From contig PFPF01000055.1 of assembly GCA_002792915.1 (NCBI GenBank), positions 1 through 7,991 of the forward strand: a DNA stretch of 7,991 nucleotides, in the 5' to 3' direction. Under the pieces are notes generated by a model that was not told the origin of the DNA, searched no databases, and saw only the letters and a list, made by a program, of their open reading frames with translations. Below are positions 1 through 6,606 of this stretch, in pieces. This DNA comes from Candidatus Micrarchaeota archaeon CG_4_10_14_0_2_um_filter_60_11. Lineage in GTDB: Archaea > Micrarchaeota > Micrarchaeia > Norongarragalinales > Norongarragalinaceae. Positions within the stretch are counted from its first letter, which is position 1. Each line of letters opens with the position of its first letter. A program made the position numbers and the translations under genes.

Positions 1-2147
1 TTGGTGGAGGCGCAGCGCACCTGCGCCGAATGCGTTCCGTACAATCCCGTCAGGTTGAACGAGCCGGTCACGTTGACGCCGTCCGGGAACAAGTCGGAAA
101 CGCCAGATTCCGCGATGGAATAATTAAGCTTGTCCCAGCTGAGTCCGTCAAGGTTGCCTTCGCAATAGTACGCGTCCGTCGGCTGCATGGAAACCGCCTC
201 GCCGAAGGCGCGGTCTATCTGGAAGCGCCACGGCACCATGTCCGTGAAGTAAGTCCTGTTTTCGGGCTCGTAAAGCGTTACGGAAAAGTCGGGCGCGGCG
301 ACCGTGAAGTTTATCACGAGCGAGTCGACGGGCCACTCGGGCGCGTCCGCGCCGAGGAAAGACTGCACGGGCTTGCAGAAGACCTGCACGTCGTGCCTGC
401 CGTAAGTGGCGACGGTAAACGAGTCCGTAACGGTGGAGCCGAACTCCACGGTCTTCTCGGCGGAAAGGAACCCGCCGTCAACCGAGTAGGCACACAACCA
501 CGGGTTTTCGTAAAACACCTCGGTTCCCGGAGGCGGGGTCTGCGTGCCGTTATCGTCGCCGCCAATGCGACACCAGCACTTCGTGTTGGGATGCGTATCG
601 CATTGCTGTATCACACCACCCGAGCACAGCGTGTACATGTAAGCCGGGCTGGGCGCGTTTTCGGAACAAAATGCGTTTGGGTACCCTTGCTGAGCGCAAG
701 ACAGGTAAGGCGAGGGCTCGCCAAGCGGATAGCATTGCGCGTAGGTTCCACTGCAAACAAAACACTTGCCGTTACCCTCGCAACCCAAGTCAGAACCTAT
801 TGGCGGTTGCAGTGACTCTGGTTGTGACGGTTCCAAATCAGGGCAACGATACCAAATAATCGGCTCGATAGAATCCCAACGGCAGCAATGAACGTAATCT
901 CCTTCCTCGGCGCAAATCGTCTGGTCGCAGTGCGGTTCTTGCGAGGGGTTCGAAGGCTCAACGCACCACGAGGGCGGCGCGGCGACGAAGCTCGCCGCGT
1001 TAAGGCCCGCGAAGCTCAGCCTGCTTTCCGCCGCTGGCTGCGCGGTTTCCGTCAAGGCGTCGTGCAAACGGTATTGCAGCGCGATGGTGCGCGAGCCGTA
1101 AGTCGCGCCCTCGACGGGCGCGAAAATCGTGAGCCCGACCGTGACTTCGGTGAACGAGCCAGAGTCGCCGCCGGTTCCCTCGCCGGCGTAATCAAACTCC
1201 AAGCTGGAGGACAAATCCAAACCAGAGCCCGCCTGGCTCAACAGTTTTACGCGGACTTCCTCGCCGCTGTAAATGAAAACGCCGTCCGCTCCGCCCACGG
1301 TCAACTTGACGCTCGAATTCGTCTCGTCGCGCAGCCACGCCTCGCCGGGCGCCGAACTGTACAGCGCGAACGAGTGGCCGTGGAACGGGAATACTTCGCC
1401 GGTGGAAAGCTGCGCGCTCGCGGTGCCTTGCGATGGTGCCGTAGCCGTAGCGCCCGCCTTGGGGATGCGCAGCACGCTCCACTTGGTCTGCGGCGCGAGC
1501 GCCTGCGTTAGGCACACGCCGTTCAGGCAGCCGTTCTTGCAGGGTTCGGCACGGACCTCGCACGTGCTTTGCGCGCTGCACACGAACTCGTTGACGGTCG
1601 CGGTGTCAACGCAGTAGTCCCTGCGCACTACGTCTTGGGAGGCAGTGGACGACGAGCCTTCGGAGCAAGTGCCCAGCGTTTCGGGGCTGTCTCCGTCCGA
1701 GTCAACGCACGCGCCGGCTAGGGCTACGTAGTTGAACGTGGAAGTGCCGGTGACCGTCTCGCGCTTTACGAGCGAGGAGCCGATGAACGGAATCCAGGAA
1801 AAGAGAATGTCTAAGAAGCTCTGCGGGTCGCGCATGCAGGCGGCGGTTACTGTGTGGTAGCCCGCGGCCAGGCCTTGAAGCGCTTTCGGCTTGGAGACGT
1901 CGGCTCCGCTTGAGGAAACCAGGACCGCGAATTCGTCGGACGGCCTTCCGCTGTCAAGCGCGTAAGTGCAGTGCGTTGAAACGGAATCCGAAGCGACCGA
2001 CCAAGGGGGCACATAAAAACTCAAGTCGAGCACGCCGTTGTTCGTGCGGTAAGTCTGCCCGTCAGCCGGATAGGATATCGTTATGTTGGCGGCGGACGCG
2101 AGACAAACGAGCGCTGTGAGAGCGAACACGAACAAGGCTTTCCTCAA
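1..2147 (-). CDS. Large secreted Ig-like, cysteine-rich surface protein (3' end beyond window)
   Basis: The reverse strand is open for 715 codons from a TTG at 2147 to the left edge, with no stop. The N-terminus reads MRKALFVFALTALVCLASA then ANITISYP, a clear signal peptide with an ASA-A cleavage site, so the product is exported. An upstream TTG at 2156 is in frame, but the GGGG at 2157-2160 is well spaced as a ribosome site for 2147; the frame is closed by TAG at 2172-2174. Seen in order: an Ig-like module (about 20-105), a segment with ACVDSDGDSPETLG and CxxxCxxGxC spacing (about 147-212), two beta-rich segments (220-320 and 335-390), a Cys-rich block (395-526, 16 Cys), and two more Ig-like modules (about 548-593 and 620-712+). 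The Ig-like modules share a C-x-Y/G-x-L/V-D start and a G-x-H-x-V-x-x-x-C-like end. Cell-surface or S-layer-associated location is inferred; no enzyme motif is visible. Confidence 0.88.
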   Translation of the reverse strand, partial: MRKALFVFALTALVCLASAANITISYPADGQTYRTNNGVLDLSFYVPPWSVASDSVSTHCTYALDSGRPSDEFAVLVSSSGADVSKPKALQGLAAGYHTVTAACMRDPQSFLDILFSWIPFIGSSLVKRETVTGTSTFNYVALAGACVDSDGDSPETLGTCSEGSSSTASQDVVRRDYCVDTATVNEFVCSAQSTCEVRAEPCKNGCLNGVCLTQALAPQTKWSVLRIPKAGATATAPSQGTASAQLSTGEVFPFHGHSFALYSSAPGEAWLRDETNSSVKLTVGGADGVFIYSGEEVRVKLLSQAGSGLDLSSSLEFDYAGEGTGGDSGSFTEVTVGLTIFAPVEGATYGSRTIALQYRLHDALTETAQPAAESRLSFAGLNAASFVAAPPSWCVEPSNPSQEPHCDQTICAEEGDYVHCCRWDSIEPIIWYRCPDLEPSQPESLQPPIGSDLGCEGNGKCFVCSGTYAQCYPLGEPSPYLSCAQQGYPNAFCSENAPSPAYMYTLCSGGVIQQCDTHPNTKCWCRIGGDDNGTQTPPPGTEVFYENPWLCAYSVDGGFLSAEKTVEFGSTVTDSFTVATYGRHDVQVFCKPVQSFLGADAPEWPVDSLVINFTVAAPDFSVTLYEPENRTYFTDMVPWRFQIDRAFGEAVSMQPTDAYYCEGNLDGLSWDKLNYSIAESGVSDLFPDGVNVTGSFNLTGLYGTHSAQVRCAST
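570..965 (-). other. Cysteine-rich, AT-richer module inside the surface protein
   Basis: Residues 395-526 of the minus-strand surface protein contain 16 cysteines, including CC at 421-422 and CWC at 524-526. They have many Pro, Gln and aromatic residues and little similarity to the Ig-like modules on either side. By hand count, 781-900 is about 48% GC, clearly lower than the neighbouring coding DNA, and its codons use more T and A at third positions. The reading frame is continuous across both edges. A disulfide-rich extracellular insert or adhesion-like domain is the simplest reading; I do not recognise the family. Confidence 0.6.
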
Positions 2148-2194
2148 ATCAATCAACCCCTTAGTATAGTGCTACGAGAATAGGGCGGGAAGGG

Positions 2195-2204
2195 TATTAA
2201 AAAG
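2195..2204 (-). promoter_or_regulatory. TATA box for the surface-protein gene
   Basis: On the reverse strand this reads CTTTTTAATA. A start site about 26 bases downstream would fall near 2174, giving a leader of roughly 27 bases before TTG 2147, long enough to contain the GGGG ribosome-binding element at 2157-2160. Inferred from position and base composition. Confidence 0.5.
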
Positions 2205-2226
2205 CCTCTCCAAGAGCGCGAAAACC

Positions 2227-2236
2227 GTTAAATAAG
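2227..2236 (+). promoter_or_regulatory. TATA box for the 2257 operon
   Basis: GTTAAATAAG is centred about 26 bases before the ATG at 2257. That is the spacing expected when archaeal transcription begins at the start codon itself, and no ribosome site is visible before the ATG. It lies back to back with the TATA box of the divergent surface-protein gene within 109 bases. Confidence 0.55.
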
Positions 2237-2256
2237 AGTCGCGGCACGAATAATGC

Positions 2257-2814
2257 ATGGCGTTCCCGCAACGGCTCTTCAACCGCCCCGCAAACCTGCC
2301 CGCGAACCTTGCGCTAAAGGAAGCGGTCAGGAACAGGTATTACGGCGGAGCGAACCGCGGCGAAGAAAAAACCGGCCCGTTTGACAGGATAAAGCGGGAA
2401 CGCGAGGAAAAAACCGACCCGCTTGAAAGGATAAAGCGGGAACTAAAGGTCTTCGGCGTGTTCAGGGTGGCGGGCAAGTACGGCCTGAATGCGATTCCCG
2501 GCATGTTTTTGCTCAGGCCATTTTTATCCGAGCCGCCTTCACTCGAAGCGACGAACTGGAAGACGCGCTACGCGCTCTCGGAATACGCCCAACGCCGGCC
2601 GCCTGAATTTTCGGAACGAAAATTCCTGAACGCCCTGCAGGTCCAGCGCCGCGAACCCGTGACGCTCTCAGTGGAACAGCTCAACCGCTTCAGGACGCTG
2701 GCGCAGCCCCGCTGGCAGCTCCCGAACAGGTTCGTGGAACAAAACGTCCTGAAGAGCGAACGCGCCACCCGTGGCAAGCCGCTTTTCAGACCGCACGAGG
2801 GGCGCGCTGCGTGA
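2257..2814 (+). CDS. Uncharacterised basic, Arg-rich 185-residue protein
   Basis: I do not recognise this protein. It is highly charged, rich in Arg, Pro and Phe/Leu. It contains a 14-residue imperfect tandem repeat at residues 36-63 (consensus EEKTxPxxRIKRE), then a short hydrophobic stretch around 'YGLNAIPGMFLLRPFL' (about 75-90), and a C-terminal half with motifs such as RRPPEFSERKFLNALQ. There is no signal peptide. ATG 2257 is favoured because a TATA-like box lies about 26 bases upstream, implying a leaderless mRNA. The stop overlaps the GTG start of the next gene as GTGA (2811-2814), so it is probably translationally coupled to the membrane protein, and a membrane-associated role is possible. 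GC-rich coding bias supports a real gene over the antisense frames. Confidence 0.68.
   Translation: MAFPQRLFNRPANLPANLALKEAVRNRYYGGANRGEEKTGPFDRIKREREEKTDPLERIKRELKVFGVFRVAGKYGLNAIPGMFLLRPFLSEPPSLEATNWKTRYALSEYAQRRPPEFSERKFLNALQVQRREPVTLSVEQLNRFRTLAQPRWQLPNRFVEQNVLKSERATRGKPLFRPHEGRAA
2362..2445 (+). repeat. 42-bp tandem duplication inside a gene
   Basis: Two adjacent 42-bp units, 2362-2403 and 2404-2445, are in frame and differ at only about six positions. They encode EEKTGPFDRIKRER and EEKTDPLERIKREL. Two differences are silent or conservative (GAA/GAG, Asp/Glu), consistent with an old in-frame duplication kept under protein-level constraint. Confidence 0.85.
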
Positions 2815-3635
2815 ACGCGCTGCAAAACGCGGCGAACGCCTGGCGCTTCGCCTCGCGGTTCGCGAACGCGCGCAACTACTTCGCGGCCATACTCGCGTTC
2901 CTGCTGTTGCTCGGCGTAATCCTGCTGTCACTCGCCTCGGGCGTCCTAAGTGCGATAATGAATGGCGGAACAACGGGCGGGGGACTATGGCCCGCCTTGG
3001 AATCCGCAGGCGCAATATTCATCCTCTCGGCGTTAGCGTGGGTGGCTGCAGCGTTCCTAGCCGTGCTCTTGCTTGACGCGACGGCGATGAAGGCCGCGCA
3101 AGCCGAGTTGAACGGCAAGCCGAAGGCGTGGGATTACCGCGCGGGATTCAAGCGGCTGCCCGCACTCCTCGGCGTGTCCGTCGCCGTGCTGCTTGTCGGC
3201 GCGCTTTCGTCCTTCATTTTTTACTCGCTGGGAAAAGGCGCCTTGGTGGAATTCGCGAACGGCTTCTTCAACGCGCTCTTCTCGCTCGCGTTCGCCCTGT
3301 CGCCCGTGCTGGCGGTCGTCGCGGGAAAAAACGCCTGGGAGTCGCTGAACGGCGGCGCCGAGGCGTTCCAACGCAATCCCTTCGGCTTGGCAATCAACCT
3401 GATTGCCTCGGCCATCCTCGGCGCGCTGATTTGGATTGTCGGCGCGTTCGTACTCGTATTTTTCGCGGGCATTGCTTTCAGGACGGGCGACGCGCTGCTG
3501 GCGGGCGTCTTGTTTTCCGCCGGGCTGCTCGTTGCGGCGTACTGCGCCGCGATTGCGCAGGCATTCAAGGCGGCTTACTGGGTTTCCTATTTGTCTAGCC
3601 TTTCTTCTTCAAGGCGTCGCGGATCATTTCCTTGA
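2811..3635 (+). CDS. Six-helix integral membrane protein, unknown function
   Basis: The GTG start at 2811 overlaps the upstream stop by four bases (GTGA). The 274-residue product has about six hydrophobic segments at residues 23-49, 65-90, 115-141, 147-172, 190-223 and 226-260, separated by short polar loops. The loop at about 174-190 (NAWESLNGGAEAFQRNP) resembles the A-x-E-S-x(n)-F-x-x-N-P signature often seen in uncharacterised archaeal and bacterial multi-pass proteins, but I cannot name the family with confidence. No catalytic or transporter motif stands out. The final 14 residues overlap the minus-strand coiled-coil gene tail-to-tail by 41 bases, and the Ser/Arg-rich end (SSLSSSRRRGSFP) may simply be readthrough into it. 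Likely an operon with the 185-residue protein. Confidence 0.8.
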   Translation: MNALQNAANAWRFASRFANARNYFAAILAFLLLLGVILLSLASGVLSAIMNGGTTGGGLWPALESAGAIFILSALAWVAAAFLAVLLLDATAMKAAQAELNGKPKAWDYRAGFKRLPALLGVSVAVLLVGALSSFIFYSLGKGALVEFANGFFNALFSLAFALSPVLAVVAGKNAWESLNGGAEAFQRNPFGLAINLIASAILGALIWIVGAFVLVFFAGIAFRTGDALLAGVLFSAGLLVAAYCAAIAQAFKAAYWVSYLSSLSSSRRRGSFP

Positions 3636-3954
3636 CCCGGTCTATTGTCGCGAACTCAAGCGGGTTAACCATGTCGAGCGTGTACTTTATCTCCTGAATC
3701 TCCTGCTTGGTGGCGTACTTCTTGTCGAATTCCTTGAAGTCCGAGACGGACTGCGCGGAAGCGGCCGACGCCGAAGCGGGCCCCTGTGCCTCCAGTTTTT
3801 TGATGCGGTCGTTCAGCGAGACCAGCGTCCTGCCGAGCACCTGCTCGTTCTTCTCCATCGTGTTGATTTTCTGGATTATCAAGTCGATTTTCGACGACAT
3901 GGAACGCACGTCGTTCTTGAGCGCGTCGATTTCAGCGCTCGGCTTTTCAACCAT
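3595..3954 (-). CDS. Small coiled-coil protein, unknown function
   Basis: This encodes 119 residues from ATG 3954. A GTG at 3963, giving MFLMVEKP, is the alternative start and fits a leaderless transcript from the TATA box at 3981-3992. Residues about 6-55 have regular heptad spacing (EIDALKNDVRSMSSKIDLI, then TLVSLNDRIKKLE), so a coiled coil is likely. A low-complexity Ala/Ser linker follows (about 60-67), then a C-terminal helix-rich part, KQEIQEIKYTLDMVNPLEF and DRVKEMIRDALKKKG. I recall similar 'NPLEF..T..(Q/R)V' tails from archaeal coiled-coil proteins but cannot assign a function. There is no signal peptide or membrane segment, so it is probably cytoplasmic. It is divergent from polB with a shared promoter region, so co-expression is possible but unproven. 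Confidence 0.8.
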   Translation of the reverse strand: MVEKPSAEIDALKNDVRSMSSKIDLIIQKINTMEKNEQVLGRTLVSLNDRIKKLEAQGPASASAASAQSVSDFKEFDKKYATKQEIQEIKYTLDMVNPLEFATIDRVKEMIRDALKKKG

Positions 3955-3970
3955 TAGGAACACCCGAAAC

Positions 3971-3994
3971 CATTAATTCCCCTTTTTTATTAAG
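3971..3994. promoter_or_regulatory. Interleaved divergent promoter between coiled-coil gene and polB
   Basis: Two TATA-like elements lie in under 40 bases. For polB, ATTAATT (3972-3978) is centred about 27 bases before ATG 4002. For the minus-strand gene, the reverse of 3981-3992 reads as an AATAAAAAAGG-type box centred about 25 bases before 3963. Each box sits downstream of the other gene's box, so the two initiation complexes would overlap and might compete. This is inferred from spacing only. Confidence 0.5.
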
Positions 3995-4001
3995 GTTGTT
4001 C

Positions 4002-6308
4002 ATGCTCGTTCGCGGCTCCCTGTTGCAGGTCGACGTGGTGCGCGGCGGAATCTTCCGCCTCGCCCTCCTCACGCGGAACGGCACGAAGCGCGTTTACGAC
4101 GACTCGTTCAAGCCCTACTTCTATTACGCGGGCGTTGAGGCGCCGCGCGGGTTCAAGAGCGAACGGGTAAAAAAGCTGGTCGCGGGAAAGGAGCGCGAGC
4201 TGTTCAAGGTGTACTGCCGCAAGCCCGGCGACGTGCCCGCCTCGGCGGAACTGCTGCGGAACAAGGCGGAATGCTTCGAATACGACATCCCCTTCCAGCG
4301 GCGCTACCTGGTGGACAAGGGCATAACGCCCTGCGACGGCATCGAGGTGGAAACCGAGGAGCGCAACGGCAGGCAGTTCGTGAAGGCAATCAAGCGCGTC
4401 GAAGGCGAACCCTTTGCGCCGAAAACGCTCGCATTCGACATCGAAACTTACAACGAACGCGGCATTTCCGAGCCGACGCGCGACCCGTGCCTCATGATAG
4501 GCTACGCGGACGAGGAAGGCACGGGGCTGCTCGAACAGGGGCCGCGCGGCTTCAAGACGGAAAAGGAAATGCTGGAGGCGTTTGCTGCGCTCCTGCGCGA
4601 AAAGCGCGTTGACCTGCTCTGCACCTACAACGGCGACGAATTCGACTTGCCTTATTTGAAGGAACGCGCGGTGCGCACGGGCGCGGTGATGCGCCTCGGC
4701 AGGGACAAGGCGCCCGTGCATGTGAAGCGGCTGGGCATCCGCAACCGCGCGGGCGTCGGGGGACGCACGCACTTCGACGTTTACGACGCGGTTTACTTCC
4801 TGAATTACATCGGCGCGATACGGCTCGAGCGCATGCGCCTCGAGGACGTCTACCGCGAACTGCTGGGCGGCAAGAAAGTCGAAATCAAGAAGGAAGAAAT
4901 CTGGAAGCTCTGGAAGGCGGGCGATTCGCACGTTGGCGAATACTGCAAGGTGGACGCGCTCGCGTGCTTCCAGCTGGCGAAGCGCGTGATGCCGCAGGAA
5001 ATCGAGTTGTCGCGCATCACGGGCTCGCAACTGTTCGACTCCACGCGAGCCACCGCGGGCCAGCACGTGGAAGCGCTGCTGACGCGCAAGGCGTTCGAGT
5101 ACGGGGAGCTGCTGCCGAACAAGCCGTCCCACTCGCAGACCGCGGCGCGCAGCCAGAACCCCATCGAAGGCGCGTTCGTGAAGGTTCCGGACGCGGGAGT
5201 TTACGAGAACATCGCGGTCTTCGACTTCCGCTCGCTCTACCCGTCCATCATAGTGACCCACAACGTGGACCCGACAACGCTGAACTGTTCTTGCTGCGAG
5301 GACGCGTTCGTTTCCCCGAAAGGCCACCGCTTCTGCAAAAAAAAGCCCGGCCTGATTCCCCGCGTGCTCGGCGAAGTGCTGGAAACCCGCTTCAAAATCA
5401 AGGCCGAGGAAAAGAAGGCGGTCGGGGCGAAAAAAGAGGAACTGCACGCGCGCCAGTGGGCGCTCAAGATAATCGCCAACAGCTTTTACGGCTACACGGT
5501 TTACCCCCGCTCGCGGTGGTACTCGCGCGAATGCGGCGAAAGCGTCACCGCGTGGGCGCGGCACTACATCCAGGATGCGATTCGCCAAGCCGAGGAATAC
5601 GGCTTCAAGGTGCTTTACGGGGACACCGATTCGGTTTTCCTGACGTTCAAGTCGGGCGAAGAGGGGAAAGTCAAGGCGTTCAAGGAGAAAGTGAACGAAA
5701 CCCTGCCCGGAAACATGGAGCTCGAGCTCGAGGACTTGTACCCGCGGGGCATCTTCGTGTCCAAAAAGCAGGGCGAGAAGGGCGCTAAGAAAAAGTACGC
5801 GCTGATAAACGCGGAAGGAAAAATCAAAATCCGCGGGTTCGAGCTCGTCCGCCGCGACTGGTCGCCCGTCGCGCGGCACACGCAGCGCCGCATACTGGAA
5901 ATCCTGCTGAAGAAGGGCGACGTGGAGGAAGCTGTAAAACTCGTGCGCGACAAGATTGCCGAACTCAAGGAAGGCAAGGTGCCGCTAACCGAACTGGCGA
6001 TAATCACCTCGCTGCGCAAGAAGGCGGATTCGTACGCCATCAAGAGCCCCGAGTTGGGCGCGGTGCTCGAGGCGCGCAAGGCGGGCGAGAAAGTCGACGA
6101 GGAGGCGCCAATCGAGTACGTGATTACGACTTCCGGAAAAACGGTTTCCGAAAAGGCGCGCCTGCTGTCGCGCGCGAAGGATTACGACGCGGACTACTAC
6201 GTCCAAAACCAGGTGCTTCCCGCGGTCCTGAAAATCCTGGGCGCGCTCGGCTTGAGCGAGGACGACCTGCTCACCAAAGGCAGGCAGAAAGGCTTGGGCG
6301 ACTGGTAA
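4002..6308 (+). CDS. polB: Family B DNA polymerase (replicative, proofreading)
   Basis: Archaeal B-family polymerase of 768 residues, close to the usual 770-780, which extends primers and proofreads 3'-5'. The exonuclease motifs are complete: FDIET (D146, E148), YNGDEFD (N210, D215) and YCKVD (Y314, D318). The polymerase motifs are complete: DFRSLYPSI (D408), K489-x3-NS-x-YG (N493, Y496, G497) and YGDTDS (D541, D543). PYFYY near residue 38 matches the N-terminal region that forms the template-uracil pocket in this family. Thumb signatures RRDWSPVARHTQ and QVLPAVLKIL are present. A CSCC...HRFC cluster follows motif A. The C-terminus RQKGLGDW fits a PIP box (Q-x-x-L-x-x-W) for binding the sliding clamp. 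No intein interrupts motifs A-C. ATG 4002 is preferred over the TTG at 3996 because of its TATA spacing and the usual family N-terminus. Confidence 0.97.
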   Translation: MLVRGSLLQVDVVRGGIFRLALLTRNGTKRVYDDSFKPYFYYAGVEAPRGFKSERVKKLVAGKERELFKVYCRKPGDVPASAELLRNKAECFEYDIPFQRRYLVDKGITPCDGIEVETEERNGRQFVKAIKRVEGEPFAPKTLAFDIETYNERGISEPTRDPCLMIGYADEEGTGLLEQGPRGFKTEKEMLEAFAALLREKRVDLLCTYNGDEFDLPYLKERAVRTGAVMRLGRDKAPVHVKRLGIRNRAGVGGRTHFDVYDAVYFLNYIGAIRLERMRLEDVYRELLGGKKVEIKKEEIWKLWKAGDSHVGEYCKVDALACFQLAKRVMPQEIELSRITGSQLFDSTRATAGQHVEALLTRKAFEYGELLPNKPSHSQTAARSQNPIEGAFVKVPDAGVYENIAVFDFRSLYPSIIVTHNVDPTTLNCSCCEDAFVSPKGHRFCKKKPGLIPRVLGEVLETRFKIKAEEKKAVGAKKEELHARQWALKIIANSFYGYTVYPRSRWYSRECGESVTAWARHYIQDAIRQAEEYGFKVLYGDTDSVFLTFKSGEEGKVKAFKEKVNETLPGNMELELEDLYPRGIFVSKKQGEKGAKKKYALINAEGKIKIRGFELVRRDWSPVARHTQRRILEILLKKGDVEEAVKLVRDKIAELKEGKVPLTELAIITSLRKKADSYAIKSPELGAVLEARKAGEKVDEEAPIEYVITTSGKTVSEKARLLSRAKDYDADYYVQNQVLPAVLKILGALGLSEDDLLTKGRQKGLGDW
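6271..6308 (+). repeat. Direct repeat copy 1: 3' end of polB
   Basis: The last 38 bp of polB, including TAA, recur at 6930-6967 with 34 of 38 bases identical (differences at offsets 3, 12, 23 and 24). This copy encodes the PIP-box tail TKGRQKGLGDW. Weaker similarity extends about 15 bp further upstream if a 2-bp gap is allowed. Confidence 0.85.
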
Positions 6309-6319
6309 GCTTCCGCAAG

Positions 6320-6342
6320 CCTTTAATACTAATTGATATCAA
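6320..6342 (+). promoter_or_regulatory. Promoter and palindromic operator candidate of the toxin-antitoxin-like pair
   Basis: CTTTAATACT (6320-6329) can act as a TATA box, with a predicted start near 6350. Immediately after it, TTGATATCAA (6333-6342) is a perfect 10-bp palindrome lying between TATA box and start site, where a bound repressor would block initiation. The operon encodes an AbrB-like DNA-binding protein, so autoregulation is plausible but inferred. Confidence 0.45.
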
Positions 6343-6357
6343 ATGATAGTGGAGGGG

Positions 6358-6375
6358 CTCGCGGGGGTTCGCGAG
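6358..6375 (+). promoter_or_regulatory. Leader hairpin over the DUF4258-like start codon
   Basis: CTCGCG (6358-6363) and CGCGAG (6370-6375) are a perfect 6-bp inverted repeat around the loop GGGGTT. The hairpin holds the G-rich ribosome-site candidate in its loop and its last base is the G of the GTG start at 6375, so folding could limit translation. A small upstream frame, ATG 6343 to TGA 6378 (MIVEGLAGVRE), overlaps this GTG as GTGA. It may be chance if transcription starts near 6350. Confidence 0.4.
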
Positions 6376-6602
6376 TGAGAAAGGGCGAATACGAAGTAGT
6401 TTTCAGAAAACACGCAATCTTCCGCGCGGAAGAGCGAGAGATACCGTGGGAACTGATAGAAGCGACAGTAAATTGCGGCAAATTCGAGCGGTTCGGAAAA
6501 CACGGGGTCAAGATAAGAAAAAAATTCGAATGCGGGAAACTGGTCTGCGTCGGCGAAATCGCGAACGGGCAAATCAGGATAGTGACGATTACGTTGGGGT
6601 GA
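6375..6602 (+). CDS. DUF4258-like small protein, putative toxin of a toxin-antitoxin pair
   Basis: From GTG 6375 the product has 75 residues: VRKGEYEVVFRKHAIFRAEE, then REIPWELIEATVNCGKFERF, and it ends VCVGEIANGQIRIVTITLG. The order of a beta strand, H13-x3-R17-x3-R21 in a helix, a second helix and C-terminal strands ending in I-V-T matches DUF4258-type proteins. Such genes often sit beside YgiT/MqsA-type zinc-finger genes in putative toxin-antitoxin modules (family knowledge). A longer in-frame start at TTG 6333 would add GGARGGSRV-like sequence that looks like translated leader, and it falls in the palindrome. The next gene starts four bases after the stop, with GGGGTGA as its ribosome site, so the two are coupled. 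An RNase-type toxin role is inference; no catalytic site is proven. Confidence 0.72.
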   Translation: MRKGEYEVVFRKHAIFRAEEREIPWELIEATVNCGKFERFGKHGVKIRKKFECGKLVCVGEIANGQIRIVTITLG

Positions 6603-6606
6603 AAAA

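Noticed and set aside
30..815. 261-codon plus-strand frame at the left end
   Set aside because: It is a shadow of the minus-strand surface-protein gene, which has a signal peptide, ordered modules and a continuous 715-codon frame.
888..1617. Plus- and minus-strand frames of 114-207 codons in this region
   Set aside because: They are out-of-frame readings of the surface-protein gene, Arg-rich and without recognisable features.
3990..5879. 629-codon open frame on the minus strand opposite polB
   Set aside because: It is a GC-rich shadow of polB with an Arg/Val/Leu/Ala-rich sequence and no domain. The plus-strand frame has every catalytic motif of a family B polymerase.
6309..6326. GCTT-CCGC-AAGC followed by CTTT as a polB terminator
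   Set aside because: The stem is only 4 bp and the T run only three bases, too weak to call.
6333..6374. TTG 6333 as the start of the DUF4258-like gene
   Set aside because: It falls within the 10-bp palindrome upstream of the expected transcription start and adds a Gly/Arg/Ser stretch unlike the family; GTG 6375 fits better.
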